A stretch of DNA of 64,000 nucleotides from Streptomyces sp. NBC_01471 (GTDB lineage: Bacteria; Actinomycetota; Actinomycetes; Streptomycetales; Streptomycetaceae). The translations under genes and the position numbers were made by a program. Positions 17,494 to 26,529 of this stretch are shown piece after piece (position 1 is the first letter of the stretch; each line of letters starts with the position of its first letter). The notes beneath the pieces are model-generated. The model was not told the origin of the DNA. It worked only from the letters and a program-made list of their open reading frames with translations, and did no database searches. Location: assembly GCF_041438865.1 (NCBI RefSeq), contig NZ_CP109450.1, positions 7,495,501 through 7,559,500 on the forward strand, read 5' to 3'.

Positions 17494-19008
17494 ATGGCAG
17501 CAGACCTGAGGAAGTCCCTCGGTGTGGTGGACGGTGTGGTGATCGCCGCGTCCAGCACCGCCGCCACATCGAGCATCGGCATCGGCATGGGCCTGATCGC
17601 CGGAGCGGTCGGGCTCCATCTGCCCGTCATCATGCTGCTGGCCTTCCTGCCGGTCCTGGGCATCGCCGCGGCCTTCGCCCGTCTCAGCCGGACCGAGCCC
17701 AACTGCGGCAACAGCTATGTCTGGGTGGGGCGTTCGCTCAGCCCCTGGCTTGGGGCCCTGTCCGGCTGGGTGAACATCGTCGGCACCGTCGTCTTCCTCG
17801 CCTACACCACCACCGTCACCGGCTCGGTGGTCCTGCAACTGGCGGGCGAGGCCGGGCTGCACTCGGTCGCCGGGCTGGTCCTGGACCCCGGGAACACCCT
17901 GCAGACCACCCTGATCGGGCTGGTGATCCTGGCCTGTGTGACGGTCGCCGCGGTCACCGGCATCGACGTCGCCGCCCGTATCCAGCGCTACCTGCTGGCG
18001 TTCGAGTACCTGGTGCTGCTCGGCTTCTGCGGGTACGGGCTCTTCGCGGGCACCCATGCCTTCAGCTCCGACTGGTTCAACCCCCTCACCATCCCCTCCC
18101 TCTCGGGGCTCGCCCAGGGGATGGTCCTGGCGGTCTTCTGCTACTGGGGATTCGATGCCGCGTTCAGCGTCTCGGAGGAGGTCCGGGACCCGCGCGACGC
18201 TTCCCGGGGCGGGCTGATCGCGCTGGTCACCATGCTGGCCCTGTTCCTGCTCGGCGGGACGGCGTTCCAACGGGTGCTTTCCCCGGCGCAGTTGGCCGAT
18301 CACGGCGCCGAAGGGCTCACCTTCTTCGGCAACCGGCTCGCCCACCAGCCGCTGGCGGCACTCCCGCTGGTCGCGCTGATGTTCTCGGCGGTGGCCTCAC
18401 TGCAGTCCGGCGTCATCCCGACCGTGCGCGGCATGTTCGCCATGGGCCGCGACCGCACCCTGGGCCGGGTCTGGACCCGGATCGACCCGAAGTACGGCAC
18501 ACCTGCCCTGGGCACCCTCCTGGTCGGCGCGATCGCCTCGCTGGTCGCCGTGGGGTCGCTGGTCATCCCCAGGGTCAGCGACCTGATCAGCGCGGCGGTC
18601 AACGCCATCGGTATCGTCGTCGCCCTGTACTACGGCCTCACCGCTCTCGCGGCGGCCGTCCGCTTCCGCGGCCTGTTGCGCGGCGCACTCCGGGAAGCGC
18701 TGGGATCCGTCGTCGCTCCGGTGCTGAGTGCGATGGTGCTGTTCGCGCTGGGCGGCTACATGTGCTGGGGGTACGCCACTTCCACCGACCACTTCGCGCT
18801 CAGCGCCGACAACGGCTGGTTCGCGCTGATGGTGCCGGTGCTGATGGTCGTCTCCGGTGTGCTGGCGGCCGCCTGGGCCAAGTGGGTCCGCAGATCCGCG
18901 TACTTCGACACCGGCCCGGCGACCGACGCCCCATACCTGCTCGCCCCCGGGCCCACCACCGTCCGGCCCCACCACCCGACCCCGCATCAGCCGAGGAGCA
19001 CCGCATGA
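17494..19008 (+). CDS. APC superfamily amino acid/amine permease
   Basis: Amino acid-polyamine-organocation permease, 504 aa, about twelve membrane segments. The N-terminus MAADLRKSLGVVDGVVIA and the following Gly-rich helix (GIGMGLIAGAVGLHLP) match the substrate-binding first helices of the family; PNCGNSYVWVGRSLSP marks the loop before helix 3. ATG 17494 is selected from the family start; upstream in-frame codons cross the operator region. The stop overlaps the amidohydrolase ATG (ATGA), so the two are co-translated: import of an amine or amide-like substrate followed by hydrolysis is the simplest reading. Confidence 0.9.
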   Translation: MAADLRKSLGVVDGVVIAASSTAATSSIGIGMGLIAGAVGLHLPVIMLLAFLPVLGIAAAFARLSRTEPNCGNSYVWVGRSLSPWLGALSGWVNIVGTVVFLAYTTTVTGSVVLQLAGEAGLHSVAGLVLDPGNTLQTTLIGLVILACVTVAAVTGIDVAARIQRYLLAFEYLVLLGFCGYGLFAGTHAFSSDWFNPLTIPSLSGLAQGMVLAVFCYWGFDAAFSVSEEVRDPRDASRGGLIALVTMLALFLLGGTAFQRVLSPAQLADHGAEGLTFFGNRLAHQPLAALPLVALMFSAVASLQSGVIPTVRGMFAMGRDRTLGRVWTRIDPKYGTPALGTLLVGAIASLVAVGSLVIPRVSDLISAAVNAIGIVVALYYGLTALAAAVRFRGLLRGALREALGSVVAPVLSAMVLFALGGYMCWGYATSTDHFALSADNGWFALMVPVLMVVSGVLAAAWAKWVRRSAYFDTGPATDAPYLLAPGPTTVRPHHPTPHQPRSTA

Positions 19009-20639
19009 CCACCCACGCCGATCTCGTATTCACCGGCGGTCCCGCCTTCACGACCGATCCCGCCCTTGGCGGTGCGAACACGGTGGCTGTCCGGGGCGAC
19101 CGGATCGTCGCCGTCGGAGGGAGCGAGGTGCGCGAGCTGATCGGTCCCGGCACCGAGGTGGTCGACCTGGCCGGGCGGCTGCTGGTCCCCGGTTTCACCG
19201 ACGCCCATGTCCATGCCGTCTTCGCGGGTGTCGAGCTGGGGGAGTGCGACCTCACCGGCACCACCGACATCAAGGAGTACCGGAGCCGGATCGCCGCCTA
19301 TGCCGCCGCCCACCCCGAGCGGGAGTGGATCACGGGCGGCGGCTGGTCGATGGAGTCCTTCGCCGGCGGTGTGCCCACCCGGCAGCTCATCGACGCAGTC
19401 GTCGCGGACCGCCCGGTACTGCTGTTCAACCGCGACCACCACGGCGCCTGGGCCAACACCCGGGCCCTGGAACTCGCCGGACTCACCGCGGAGTCCAGCG
19501 ACCCCGCCGACGGCCGGATCGAGCGTGAGCCCGGCGGGGCCCCCGGCGGCATGCTGCAGGAGGGGGCCACCGGCCTGGTGGCGCGCCTCGTCCCGCGAAC
19601 GACCATCGCCGACCGCGTCGCCGGGCTGCTGCGCGCCCAGGCCGTACTGCACTCGCTGGGGATCACCGGCTGGCAGGACGCCATCCTCGGCGTCTTCAAC
19701 GGCACCCCCGACGTCTCCGACGCCTACCTCACCGCCGCCCGCGACGGAAGCCTCACGGCCCGCGTCAACGGGGCACTGTGGTGGGACCGTTCACGGGGCG
19801 CCGAGCAGATCCCCGAACTGGTGGAACGCCGTGCGAAACTGCGCGCCGGGCGCTTCCGGGCCGACTCCGTCAAGATCATGCAGGACGGCATCACGGAGAA
19901 CTTCACCGCCGCGATGACCGCTCCCTACCTGGACTCCTGCGGCTGCGTCACCGCCAACAGCGGGCTCAGCTTCGTCGACCCGGCCGCACTGCGGGACCAT
20001 GTCACCGCGCTGGACGCACTGGACTTCCAGGTCCACTTCCACGCGCTCGGCGACCGGGCGGTCCGCGAGGCGCTGGACGCCGTCGAGGCCGCTCTGACCG
20101 CCAACGGCCGCCGCGGCAACCGGCACCACCTGGCCCACCTCCAGGTCGTCCACCCGGACGACGTGGAGCGCTTCGCCCGGCTGGACGCGATCGCCAACCT
20201 GCAGCCGCTGTGGGCCACCCACGAGCCGCAGATGGACGAACTCACCATCCCCTTCCTCGGCGGCGAACTCGCCTCCCGGCAGTACCCGTTCGCCGATCTG
20301 CTACGCGCCGGGGCCACCTTGGCGGCGGGCAGCGACTGGCCGGTGAGCAGCCCCGACCCGCTCCAGGGCATCCACGTCGCCGTCAACCGGACCGCCCACG
20401 GCGAGGACCGGCCGCCCTTCCTGCCCGGGCAGCGCCTCGGCCTCGGCACCGCGCTGGCCGCCTACACGGCCGGCTCGGCCCATGTGAACGGCCTGGACGA
20501 CGGGGGCACGATCAGGGCCGGAGCCGTCGCCGATCTGGTGGTGCTCGACCGCGACCCGTTCGCCGGACCGCCGGAGGAGATCGGCGGCACGGGCGTGGCG
20601 CTGACGTACGTGGGCGGCGAGCGCGTCCACGCGAGCTGA
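19005..20639 (+). CDS. Amidohydrolase family protein (YtcJ-like)
   Basis: Metal-dependent amidohydrolase, 544 aa, of the YtcJ/exoenzyme-regulatory AepA-like group. The first metal motif TDAHVHAV (about 65-72), FHALGDRAV (about 345-353), a HHLAHLQVVHPDD stretch and the late Asp in GSDWPVSSPDP (about 443-453) are all present. It starts within the permease stop codon and is likely controlled with it by the TetR repressor. The substrate could be an N-acyl or cyclic amide; neither is determined by the sequence. Confidence 0.9.
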   Translation: MTTHADLVFTGGPAFTTDPALGGANTVAVRGDRIVAVGGSEVRELIGPGTEVVDLAGRLLVPGFTDAHVHAVFAGVELGECDLTGTTDIKEYRSRIAAYAAAHPEREWITGGGWSMESFAGGVPTRQLIDAVVADRPVLLFNRDHHGAWANTRALELAGLTAESSDPADGRIEREPGGAPGGMLQEGATGLVARLVPRTTIADRVAGLLRAQAVLHSLGITGWQDAILGVFNGTPDVSDAYLTAARDGSLTARVNGALWWDRSRGAEQIPELVERRAKLRAGRFRADSVKIMQDGITENFTAAMTAPYLDSCGCVTANSGLSFVDPAALRDHVTALDALDFQVHFHALGDRAVREALDAVEAALTANGRRGNRHHLAHLQVVHPDDVERFARLDAIANLQPLWATHEPQMDELTIPFLGGELASRQYPFADLLRAGATLAAGSDWPVSSPDPLQGIHVAVNRTAHGEDRPPFLPGQRLGLGTALAAYTAGSAHVNGLDDGGTIRAGAVADLVVLDRDPFAGPPEEIGGTGVALTYVGGERVHAS

Positions 20640-20716
20640 GGCCGGACCGGGCAGCCGAAGGCGATACGGCGCGGCCGGCCGGACGGGAGGGCGCCGGGGG
20701 CGGACGTGGAGGCCTC

Positions 20717-20769
20717 TCGTACTCCCGGGAGACCGCTCGTACCCCCCGGCCGGACCTCTTCGTACTCCC
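20717..20769. repeat. Three spaced TCGTACYCCC repeats
   Basis: TCGTACTCCC (20717-20726), TCGTACCCCC (20737-20746) and TCGTACTCCC (20760-20769) recur at 20- and 23-base steps, about two helical turns, 115 to 170 bases before the SHOCT gene. The first copy is part of TACTCCCGGGAG. A regulator array is plausible. Confidence 0.4.
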
Positions 20770-20883
20770 GTCGGCGCAGGCGCACAGCCGCTGGCGGTAC
20801 GACGCCGTGGGCCGGTCCTGGAGGGAGGCTCGATGCCAGTAGGGACCCAGCAGGGAACCTTCCCACCGAGGAGCTGAACCGAC

Positions 20884-21174
20884 ATGAACACGCTGGCCTT
20901 CGCGGGACCCGGACCGTGGATCCTGCTCTTCCCGTTCCTCTGGGCGGCGGTCGTCTTCACGGTCGTCACCGTTCTGCGCCGTACCGTGTGGCGCCGCGGG
21001 CGAGGCCCGTGGCAGGGCCCCGGCCAGGTGCGCTCCGCCCAGGGCGAGCACGCGCCGATCGCGATTCTCGGCCGCAGGTTCGCCTCCGGCGAGATCGACG
21101 AGGAGGAGTACTGGCGCCGGCTGTCCGTCCTGGACGAGCAGTTCGGTCCCACCTCCAGGAGCGGGCCCGTCTGA
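20884..21174 (+). CDS. Small SHOCT-domain membrane protein
   Basis: 96-aa protein with one membrane segment (about 10-33, WILLFPFLWAAVVFTVVTVL), a short basic linker and a C-terminal SHOCT motif (about 57-86, ILGRRFASGEIDEEEYWRRL). SHOCT motifs are short oligomerisation or degradation-related helices. ATG 20884 has GAGGAGC upstream. Convergent with the ATPase gene at 21184, ten bases away. Function unknown. Confidence 0.85.
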   Translation: MNTLAFAGPGPWILLFPFLWAAVVFTVVTVLRRTVWRRGRGPWQGPGQVRSAQGEHAPIAILGRRFASGEIDEEEYWRRLSVLDEQFGPTSRSGPV

Positions 21175-21183
21175 CCCGTCCGG

Positions 21184-21681
21184 TCAGCCCACCAGCGCGG
21201 TCTGGGCCGCCGGGCGGTCGTCGGCGAACGGCCCGGACGTCGTCGCGCCGTACACCGGAGCACGGTGGGCGAGTGGTGTGGCGGGCGGCGCGGCCGGCAG
21301 TGTGAACCAGACGATCTTCCCCGTCGCCCCCTGCGGCCGTACACCCCAGCACTCGCTGACGGCGGCGATCATCGACAGTCCGCGCCCGCAGGTGGCGAAC
21401 TGCTCGGCGTCGCACACCTTGGGCATCCGGGGGTCGTGGTCGTGGACGGAGACCGTGAGCCGGTCGAGGAGCAGATCCATCTCGACTGTGCACAGCTTGT
21501 CCGGCTGGGCGTGGCGGTGGACATTGGTGAGTAACTCGGTGACGCCCAGCGCTGCTTGGTCGATCAGAGGATCGAGATGCCAGTAGCGCAGTTGCGCCGA
21601 TACGATTCTGCGGACCTGCCCGATGCGGGACGGCAGGGCTTGGAGTTCTACTGCGCAATGCCTGGTCGGCTGGGTGATCAC
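21184..21681 (-). CDS. RsbW-like ATP-binding (anti-sigma factor type) protein
   Basis: 165-aa HATPase_c_2 protein of the kind found in dozens of copies in Streptomyces. The N box ALGVTELLTNVHRHA (about 43-57), a degenerate G1 (SVHDHDPRMP, about 77-86) and G2 CGRGLSMIAAV (about 97-107) are visible. Such proteins bind or phosphorylate anti-sigma antagonists in stress signalling. No sigma factor or antagonist gene is adjacent, so its partner is unknown. Confidence 0.87.
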   Translation of the reverse strand: MITQPTRHCAVELQALPSRIGQVRRIVSAQLRYWHLDPLIDQAALGVTELLTNVHRHAQPDKLCTVEMDLLLDRLTVSVHDHDPRMPKVCDAEQFATCGRGLSMIAAVSECWGVRPQGATGKIVWFTLPAAPPATPLAHRAPVYGATTSGPFADDRPAAQTALVG

Positions 21682-21821
21682 GGCTGCGACTCCCCGAATG
21701 AGGTCCGGAAGAAGACGAAGTGGCCCGGCGGAAAGCCGCTCTCAGCGTGACCGCCGGTAAACCGTTAGTGATGTGACACCAGAGTCACCCAGGGGATACG
21801 GCTTCGCAACTCGCGTCTGTG

Positions 21822-22133
21822 TCAGCGCCTGCTGCCTCTGTGCACCGCGTCCATGAACCTGGCGACCGACCTGGAGCTGTCGAGCGGCAGGTTCCGCTGG
21901 CCCATGGTCAGCCGGTAGCGGGTGCCGTTGACGGTCGCCACCATGCGGCCGACCTTGGCGAACCACGGCTTTCCCGCGCTGACCGTGGTCAGCGGGGCGC
22001 TGTCGATCTCGCGTCCGCTGCTGGTGAGCAGCGCCAGTCTGCCGTCCTTGATCAGTACCTGTCCCGCTCGGGTGAGCGAACGGGTCCACCGCTCGATCCG
22101 TACACCCGTCGCAGTGAATTCGGCCTCCGACAT
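21822..22133 (-). CDS. Hypothetical small basic protein
   Basis: 103 aa, not recognised. ATG 22133 is chosen for the excellent GGGGAGCGCA ribosome site; the longer open frame upstream crosses a promoter region. The predicted protein is mostly beta (ATGVRIERWTRSLTRAGQVL then KDGRLALLTSSGREI) and ends in a basic tail, suggesting a small PH-like or barrel domain. It diverges from the PLP enzyme at 22355. Confidence 0.7.
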   Translation of the reverse strand: MSEAEFTATGVRIERWTRSLTRAGQVLIKDGRLALLTSSGREIDSAPLTTVSAGKPWFAKVGRMVATVNGTRYRLTMGQRNLPLDSSRSVARFMDAVHRGSRR

Positions 22134-22354
22134 TGCGCTCCCCGCCCTCTTCCGTTCGTCTCCCTCCGGGAAGTGTGCCGGGCCGCGGGCCCGCGCACCA
22201 GTGCGCCGGGGGTAACCGGGCCGCATTGGCATGTGCCGGTATGTCCGGCAGTTCCACAAGTCAGCCCTATGGTTGGTCAAAGTGAATGTTTGTGCAGGTG
22301 GGGCGGGTATGGTCACGGACGGAGACCGGAGCGGAATCATGAGGGGCGGCACGC

Positions 22355-23488
22355 GTGAGCACGAGCGCACAGGGACCTGAGGGCGGAGCCGCGGCGACCA
22401 CCGATGTGGACCGGAGCGACCCGGAGTACCGGGCCTGGCTCAAAGAGGCCGTCCGCAAGGTCCAGGCCGACGCCAACCGGTCCGCCGACACCCATCTGCT
22501 GCGCTTCCCGCTCCCCGAGGAGTGGGGCATCGACCTGTATCTCAAGGACGAGTCCACCCACCCCACGGGCAGCCTGAAGCACCGGCTCGCCCGCTCCCTC
22601 TTCCTCTACGGGCTCTGCAACGGGTGGATCCGGCCCGGGAAGCCGGTCATCGAGGCGTCCAGCGGTTCGACAGCGGTCTCCGAGGCGTACTTCGCCGGAC
22701 TCATCGGAGTCCCCTTCATCGCCGTCATGCCGCGCACGACCAGCCCGGAGAAGTGCCGGCTGATCGAATTCCACCGCGGGCAGTGCCACTTCGTGGACGA
22801 CTCCCGGAAGATGTACGAGGAAGCGGCCGCTCTCGCCGCGTCGACCGGCGGCCACTACATCGACCAGTTCACGTACGCGGAGCGGGCCACGGACTGGCGC
22901 GGCAACAACAACATCGCCGAGTCCATCTACCAGCAGCTGAGGCTGGAGCGGTACCCCGAGCCCGCCTGGATCGTCGCGACGGCGGGGACGGGCGGCACAT
23001 CCGCGACCATCGCCCGCTATGTGCACTACATGCAGTACGACACCCGGATCTGCGTCCCCGACCCGGAGAACTCCTGTTTCTTCGACGGCTGGACCCGGAA
23101 CGACCCGACCGCGACCAGCGACTGCGGCTCCCGCATCGAGGGCATCGGCAGGCCCCGGATGGAGCCGAGCTTCGTGCCCGGTGCCATCGACCGGATGATG
23201 AAGGTGCCGGACGCGGCCAGCGTCGCCGCGGTCCGCGCACTCGACCGGGTCATGGGGCGCAAAGCGGGCGGATCGACCGGTACGGGGCTGTGGAGCGCGC
23301 TGAAAATCGTCGCCGAGATGGTGGCCGAGGGGCGGTCGGGCAGTGTGGTCACGCTGCTCTGCGACCCGGGCGACCGCTACCTGGACAAGTACTACTCCGA
23401 CAGCTGGCTGGAGGAGCAGGGCCTCGACATCACGCCGTACGCCGCGGCCGTCGAACGGCTGCTGGCCACCGGCGTCTGGACCGGGTGA
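22355..23488 (+). CDS. PLP-dependent cysteine synthase family protein (Cds1-like)
   Basis: Fold-type II PLP enzyme, 377 aa, resembling mycobacterial Cds1, an L-cysteine desulfhydrase that yields H2S, pyruvate and ammonia. The PLP Lys lies in HPTGSLKHRLA (about 65-75), the Ser-rich substrate loop in EASSGSTAVSEA (about 104-115), and the phosphate-binding loop in ATAGTGGTSATI (about 209-220). GTG 22355 has GAGGGGCGG upstream. There is no cysE or regulatory CBS domain nearby, which favours a degradative or redox role over biosynthesis. Cysteine synthase activity remains possible. Confidence 0.82.
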   Translation: MSTSAQGPEGGAAATTDVDRSDPEYRAWLKEAVRKVQADANRSADTHLLRFPLPEEWGIDLYLKDESTHPTGSLKHRLARSLFLYGLCNGWIRPGKPVIEASSGSTAVSEAYFAGLIGVPFIAVMPRTTSPEKCRLIEFHRGQCHFVDDSRKMYEEAAALAASTGGHYIDQFTYAERATDWRGNNNIAESIYQQLRLERYPEPAWIVATAGTGGTSATIARYVHYMQYDTRICVPDPENSCFFDGWTRNDPTATSDCGSRIEGIGRPRMEPSFVPGAIDRMMKVPDAASVAAVRALDRVMGRKAGGSTGTGLWSALKIVAEMVAEGRSGSVVTLLCDPGDRYLDKYYSDSWLEEQGLDITPYAAAVERLLATGVWTG

Positions 23489-23497
23489 CAGTCCGGG

Positions 23498-23971
23498 CTA
23501 CGCGGCGGCCGCGGCGATCCGGCCGTCCAGCCTGCGCGCGGCGTCGCGGAAGGCGCGCCCCAGACCGGACCGTCCGAACCGGATCCCGGAGAGCAGCGGA
23601 GCGGGTCCGTCCGCCGCGAACGTCCACTGGACGCGGGTCCCGGAGTCCGTGGCGGTGAGCCGCCACTCCTCGAGCAGGGCCCGCAGGCCCGGTGCGTTGG
23701 TCTCGTCCACCCGGTAGGCGTACCGGGCGCCGGGGTCGGCCGCGAGCACCGATTCCCGGAAACGGGTGCCGCCCTTGAGCCGCACCTCGCGGCCGCTCTC
23801 GGTGGCGCGGGCCATGGTGACCGCGGTGAACCAGGCCGGCCAGTCCTCGACGTCCTCGGCCAGAGCCCGGTAGACGGCATCGGCGTCGGCGGACACCCCT
23901 GCGGCGAACACCAGGCGCAGCGGTGCGGTCTCGACGAAGTCGAGGCCGACGGAGCGGAGTCGGCGAGCCAT
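23498..23971 (-). CDS. SRPBCC family protein (polyketide cyclase/START-like)
   Basis: 157-aa SRPBCC helix-grip fold protein. The pattern VSADADAVYRALAEDVEDWP-AWF near residues 26-48 and FRESV, YAYRVDE and GTRVQWTFAA strands are typical of the polyketide_cyc2 group. Members bind hydrophobic ligands. It is convergent with the Cds1-like gene (nine bases apart) and monocistronic. No ligand can be assigned. Confidence 0.82.
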   Translation of the reverse strand: MARRLRSVGLDFVETAPLRLVFAAGVSADADAVYRALAEDVEDWPAWFTAVTMARATESGREVRLKGGTRFRESVLAADPGARYAYRVDETNAPGLRALLEEWRLTATDSGTRVQWTFAADGPAPLLSGIRFGRSGLGRAFRDAARRLDGRIAAAAA

Positions 23972-24171
23972 CGGGCCGCACCTCCAGAGGTCGGTGGGGG
24001 ACGGGCCCGCACACCATAGCTGACGCTTTATCAGCTGTCTGCACCGCGGGAAGCCGCCGTTCCCGCGCAGACCGCCCGGCTTCCCAATCCTGCTACCGAG
24101 CAGTAAGAATCACCCCGTACGCGCACATGTGCGAGGTGTACACGGCGGCGCACCGAACCCTGGAGGTCTCC

Positions 24172-24561
24172 ATGCCGGCCACTGACCGTCCTACGAAGTA
24201 CCTGGTCGCGCTCCTGGCCGGCGCGGGGGTGATCCACTTCGTCGCCCCACGAGGGTTCGACAGCACGGTGCCACCCTGGCTGCCGGGCAGGGCCCGGACC
24301 TACACCCAGGTCAGCGGGGCGGTCGAGCTGCTGCTCGCGGCGGGTGTGGCGCTGCCCGCCACCCGGAGGATGAGCGCTCGCGCCGCCGCCGGTCTCTTCG
24401 TGGCGGTCTTCCCCGCGAACGTGCAGATGGCGTACGACTGGCGGAACCGCCCCGCGCCCCTCAAGGCGGCGGCGCTCGCGCGGCTGCCGCTCCAACTGCC
24501 GCTGGTCGCCTGGGCGGCGAAGGTGAGCCGGAGCGCCCGCGGTGCCGGCGCGGCGCGCTGA
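24172..24561 (+). CDS. DoxX-like membrane protein
   Basis: 129-aa integral membrane protein with four predicted helices, resembling the DoxX/MauE-like family (HFVAPRGFDSTVPPWLPG motif, about 23-40; VELLLAAGVALP; FVAVFPANVQMAYDW). ATG 24172 has TGGAGGTCT upstream, better than ATG 24127. DoxX proteins are linked to thiol or redox stress, but no partner gene is adjacent. Convergent with the hydrolase at 24620. Confidence 0.8.
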   Translation: MPATDRPTKYLVALLAGAGVIHFVAPRGFDSTVPPWLPGRARTYTQVSGAVELLLAAGVALPATRRMSARAAAGLFVAVFPANVQMAYDWRNRPAPLKAAALARLPLQLPLVAWAAKVSRSARGAGAAR

Positions 24562-24619
24562 CACGGTCGTCACCCGTACCGCTGCCGCCCCGGCACCGCC
24601 ACTCGTCCCCGCACCGGTC

Positions 24620-25321
24620 TCACACCGTCTGCGCGGCCCCGGAGTCCAGGGCCTTGCCCACCGCCCTCGGCAGCGGGCCCAGCTCCAGCAGGCCGGCGAC
24701 CGTGCCGGCCGTGAGCGCGTGCCAGATGCCCGGCCTGCGGAGCATCGCGTGATCCCCGCCCGTGACCGTCAGAGCGCACGCCCGGGCGCCGGCCTCCCGG
24801 GCCCGGCGCACGAAATCGGCGCTCCCTCCGGGGTCGGTCGTACGGTCCCGGTCCCCGTGCAGCAGCACGACCGTGCGGCCGCCCAGATGACCGGCCGCCT
24901 CGTCCGGCGGGCACCAGGGAGCCAGCCCGACCACCGCCCGTACCAGCGGGTGCGATGCCGCGCTCAGCGCCGCACGGCCGCCCATCGAGTGCCCGACGAG
25001 CACCACCGGGACCGCGCCCGCGGTGGCGGCGAGTTCATCGAGGGCGCGCCGCGCGTCGTACGCGGCGTCCGCACGGGTGCCGTTCCAGCCGCGGTACCGG
25101 TAGCGGACCCGCCCCATCAGCACGGAGTGCCCCGCGGTGACCTCGGCGACCCGCGAGCCGATGGGCCGCATCCGGGCCTCCGGCAGGTTCCACGGCGGCG
25201 GCGGACGCAGGCCGTCGGCCCGGCCGCCGTGCAGCAGCAGCACCGCGGCCCGGGGGACCGCGCAGGGCCTGGTGACTATCAGGGCGGGCTGCTGCACGCC
25301 GTCATTACGCGGTTCGGACAC
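24620..25321 (-). CDS. Alpha/beta hydrolase (dienelactone hydrolase-like)
   Basis: 233-aa serine hydrolase. It shows the oxyanion loop LLLHGGRADG (about 28-37), nucleophile motif GHSMGGRAAL (Ser about 109), acid region LHGDRDRTTDP and catalytic His in GGDHAML (about 200-206). GTG 25321 begins the family N-terminus, with GGAAG about eight bases upstream. Substrate unknown; monocistronic. Confidence 0.87.
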   Translation of the reverse strand: MSEPRNDGVQQPALIVTRPCAVPRAAVLLLHGGRADGLRPPPPWNLPEARMRPIGSRVAEVTAGHSVLMGRVRYRYRGWNGTRADAAYDARRALDELAATAGAVPVVLVGHSMGGRAALSAASHPLVRAVVGLAPWCPPDEAAGHLGGRTVVLLHGDRDRTTDPGGSADFVRRAREAGARACALTVTGGDHAMLRRPGIWHALTAGTVAGLLELGPLPRAVGKALDSGAAQTV

Positions 25322-25451
25322 GCGCGGGACTTCCTTTCCTGGCCGGTTGCTCGCCGGGGCCCGTACGGCCGTGCCGTGCGGGCCCCACGTGGTCCTTCGT
25401 GGCCGGCGGCGTTCCGGATTGCTCCCCGCGGATCATGGAGCCCACGGGCTG

Positions 25452-26285
25452 TCAGCCGGTGTCCTCGCGGCCACCCGCCACGACGAGCCCCGGCAGACAC
25501 TCGGTGATCTCCTCGCGAGCTCCGTCGGACAGCCCGGAGTCGGTGACGAACGCGTCCACGTCCTCCAGCGTCGCGAACGAACTCAGCCCGACGGTGCCCC
25601 ACTTGGTGTGGTCGGCGACCACCACCACCCGCCGCGCGGACCGCACGAACCTGCGGTTCGTCTCGGCCTCCGCGAGATTGGGCGTGGAGAGCCCCGCCTC
25701 GGCGGATATGCCGTGCACGCCGAGGAACAGCACATCGAAGTGGAGTGACCGGATCGCCTGGTCCGCCACCGGGCCCACCAGCGAGTCCGACGGCGTACGC
25801 ACTCCGCCGGTCAGCACCACCGTCGCGGCGCCCGGCCGCTGCCCGCCCCCGGCCACGACCCGCTGGGCGGCGTGGAAGACATCGGCGACGCGCACCGAGT
25901 TCGTCACCACGGTCAGATCGGGCACGTCCAGCAGCTGCTGGGCGAGGGCGTAGGTCGTGGTCCCGCCGGACAGTGCGATGGCACTGCCCGGGGCGGCCAT
26001 CGCCGCCGCCGCCCGCGCGATGTCCTCCTTGGCGCTGAGTTCCAGACCGGACTTGGCCTCGAAACCCGGCTCGTGCGTGGACGCCTCGACCACCGGCACC
26101 GCGCCGCCGTGCACCTTCTCGATGACACCCTGGCGCGCCAGCGCGTCCAGGTCCCGGCGGACCGTCATGTCCGAGACGTTGAGTTTGCGGGTGAGCTCGT
26201 TGACGCGGACGCCGCCCCGCCGCCGTACCTCGTCGAGGATCAGGGCGCGACGCTGCTCCGCGAGCAGATTCTGATTGTCGCTCAC
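25452..26285 (-). CDS. DeoR/GlpR family transcriptional regulator
   Basis: Sugar-metabolism repressor, 277 aa. The DeoR winged helix covers about residues 10-65 (LILDEVRRRGGVRVNELTRK, SDMTVRRDLDALARQG, EKVHGGAV); the sensor domain has IALSGGTTTYALAQ (phosphosugar-binding loop), TNSVRVADVF and LGVHGIS. GTG 26285 (protein VSDNQNLLAEQRR) is preferred to GTG 26306, whose first seven codons include the probable ribosome site GGAAGGA. No sugar operon adjoins, so the regulon lies elsewhere. Confidence 0.87.
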   Translation of the reverse strand: MSDNQNLLAEQRRALILDEVRRRGGVRVNELTRKLNVSDMTVRRDLDALARQGVIEKVHGGAVPVVEASTHEPGFEAKSGLELSAKEDIARAAAAMAAPGSAIALSGGTTTYALAQQLLDVPDLTVVTNSVRVADVFHAAQRVVAGGGQRPGAATVVLTGGVRTPSDSLVGPVADQAIRSLHFDVLFLGVHGISAEAGLSTPNLAEAETNRRFVRSARRVVVVADHTKWGTVGLSSFATLEDVDAFVTDSGLSDGAREEITECLPGLVVAGGREDTG

Positions 26286-26529
26286 CGCAGGGTCCGGTCC
26301 TTCCACGCGCCGATGCGGCGCCAGGAGCGAAGACCTGTCGTTCGGATCAGGCCGGGGCCCCCGGCCACCGGGGATCCCTCATCCTCGCACGCAGAGTTCC
26401 CCGCCGCGCCACTGGTTGCCGCACCTCTTCCGGGGGGAGATTCAGTGAGAGCCGTGCGGCGGGCAGCAGCCGTCCAGGATTCTGGGCAGACACCGCCGAC
26501 CGTCCCCTCCACGAGAGCGAGCCACCGCC

